Positions 62,922 to 64,000 of a stretch of DNA of 64,000 bases are shown in pieces. The notes under the pieces are model-generated. The model was not told where the DNA came from and did not search any database. It saw only the letters and a list, made by a program, of their open reading frames with translations. The stretch's first letter is position 1. Every line of letters starts with the position of its first letter. A program made the translations under genes and the position numbers. This DNA comes from an uncultured Bacteroidaceae bacterium (lineage in GTDB: Bacteria; Bacteroidota; Bacteroidia; Bacteroidales; Bacteroidaceae): NCBI GenBank assembly GCA_905235575.1, contig CAJOLZ010000002.1:124001-188000 (forward strand), in the 5' to 3' direction.

Positions 62922-64000
62922 TCAGCGTTTGATTTTCCCTTTCCCCAACTCTTTCTTGCTGCGGAAGCGGACGAGGAAGATGATGCCGCGGATGCTGAGG
63001 TCTGTGGCCATGGCAATCCACGCTCCCTGCAGTCCGAGTGTGCCGACGAGAAGGGCTGCCAGGGGGATGCGCACGGCCCAGATGCTACCGAGGTTAATGC
63101 TGCAGGGCACGAGGGTGTCTCCTGCTCCGACGAAGATTCCGTAGGCAACGATGTTGGCGGCAAACATGGGTTCGGCAAAGGCTTCGATGCGCAGGCAGCT
63201 CACGGCGAGGTCTTGAACGGCGGTGTCGGGGGTCATGAGCTGCATGAGCTGGGGCGAGAAGATATACATGACGAGTCCCATGAGGCTCATGACGAGGATG
63301 CCCATGGTGAGGGTGATGCGCCCGAAGCTGCGGGCGAGACGTGTGCGGCTGGCTCCGAGGCTCTGACCGACGAGCGCGGTGGCGGCGTCGGAGATGCCGT
63401 AGCCGGGCATGTAGCAGAGGGCTTCGATGGTGATGCCGAACGAGTTGGCGGCGAGGGCTACGGTGCCGAGGGGTGCGATGATGAGGGTGGAGGTGATCTG
63501 CGCGCTGCACATGATGAAGTGTTCTACGCCCATGGGGAGGGAGATGTGGAATGCCTGGTGCAGGGTGTCGGCGGTGGGGCGGTAGCGCAGGAGGCGCTGG
63601 CGCAGGGTGTCGGCGGTGGTGAGGTCTTGCAGGAGGTTGAGGTGGGGGGAGCGGATGCAGGCGCAGTAGAGCATCATGAGGCAGCCGATGAGGAAGGAGA
63701 TGGCGGTGCCGAGGACGGCTCCGAGGACGCCGAGGCCTGCGCCGGGGATGTCGAGGCCGAGGATGTGGTGCGAGGGGAAGATGAGCAGCCAGTTGAAGAA
63801 GACGTCGAGGATGCACATCAGGATGTTGATGGTGCTGGGGGTGCGGGTGTCGCCGCTGCAACGGAGCATGCCGCTGCAGAGGGAGTTGATTTGCATGAGG
63901 GGCATGCAGAGGCTGAAGACGAGGAAATAGCGCGAGGCGTCGCGATGGATGCTCTCGTCTCCGCCGAGCCAGATGGGCAGGCGGCTGCTGACGGCGGCTC
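62922..64000 (-). CDS. MATE-family multidrug/metabolite exporter, partial
   Basis: Integral membrane transporter; 359 codons are visible and the N-terminus lies beyond the right edge. Typical MATE features are FLVFSLCMPLMQINSLCSGMLRCSGDTRTPS, GAGLGVLGAVLGTAIS, ALCYMPGYGISDAATALVGQSLGA and SCLRIEAFAEPMFAANIVAYGIFVGAGDT, the second-half repeat motif. Substrate is unknown. GC content is high and the codon use is very biased to G/C at third positions. Confidence 0.9.
   Translation of the reverse strand, partial: AAVSSRLPIWLGGDESIHRDASRYFLVFSLCMPLMQINSLCSGMLRCSGDTRTPSTINILMCILDVFFNWLLIFPSHHILGLDIPGAGLGVLGAVLGTAISFLIGCLMMLYCACIRSPHLNLLQDLTTADTLRQRLLRYRPTADTLHQAFHISLPMGVEHFIMCSAQITSTLIIAPLGTVALAANSFGITIEALCYMPGYGISDAATALVGQSLGASRTRLARSFGRITLTMGILVMSLMGLVMYIFSPQLMQLMTPDTAVQDLAVSCLRIEAFAEPMFAANIVAYGIFVGAGDTLVPCSINLGSIWAVRIPLAALLVGTLGLQGAWIAMATDLSIRGIIFLVRFRSKKELGKGKIKR

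Noticed and set aside
61154..62932. 592-codon frame overlapping the helicase in another frame
   Set aside because: Pro/Arg/His-rich out-of-frame translation of GC-rich sequence; helicase motifs are intact in the chosen frame.

Overview
The window looks like chromosomal DNA of a Bacteroidales bacterium, probably a Prevotella-like member of the Bacteroidota; the exact taxon is an inference. The reasons are promoter -7 boxes of the TAnnTTTG type in front of many genes, few Shine-Dalgarno sites, a complete bat (aerotolerance) operon, secreted glycan hydrolases with Bacteroidales signal peptides, short T9SS-like C-terminal tails, and a YhhQ-type queuosine precursor transporter. No rRNA, tRNA, CRISPR array or intact transposon was seen.

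Layout. 1-6.2 kb: a divergent FtsB/DivIC-like fragment and dnaX, a preQ1 riboswitch-controlled yhhQ-queC-queF operon on the minus strand, then a divergent HD-domain gene and D-2-hydroxyacid dehydrogenase. 6.3-12.6 kb: a small lipoprotein, a PurF-like protein without its glutaminase cysteine, an mscL-aqpZ osmotic pair, a 29-residue lipoprotein, gapA, miaA and bcp. 12.6-18.3 kb: a minus-strand run of LMW-PTP, GLUG-repeat protein, GH3 and a T9SS-tailed protein, then dsbD. 21-35.3 kb: seven secreted carbohydrate-active enzymes in one direction (CE15, GH43-GH28 fusion, GH28, GH9, GH115-like, GH-D-like, GH-A-like) without a SusC/SusD pair, apparently aimed at plant cell-wall pectin and glucuronoxylan. 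35.9-37.9 kb: an AT-rich island with a frameshifted KilA-N gene, a DpnI-type restriction enzyme and a truncated gene. 38-46 kb: murQ, an M18 aminopeptidase, a HAD phosphatase, a GH18 chitinase-like enzyme, a FadL porin and queA. 46.4-62.8 kb: one long co-directional gene block, moxR-DUF58-batA-E followed by a PAP2 phosphatase, a double sensor kinase, its response regulator, a membrane protein and a PcrA/UvrD helicase. The window ends inside a MATE transporter gene.

The most striking unexplained feature is a family of eleven intergenic arrays of a 14-bp palindrome (consensus CGCACCGTGGTGCG) separated by 8-bp spacers, giving a strict 22-bp period. Each array has three to five units, a polarity, often a degenerate first unit, and usually a T-tract after the last unit. 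Most lie downstream of a gene on the same strand; one has entered the 5' end of batE and one reaches the stop codon of a lipoprotein gene. A second hairpin element sits just upstream of three of the arrays.

Gene starts were chosen from homology, signal peptides and promoter position, so several differ from the longest open frame. Family names come from motif recognition by eye; no database search was run.
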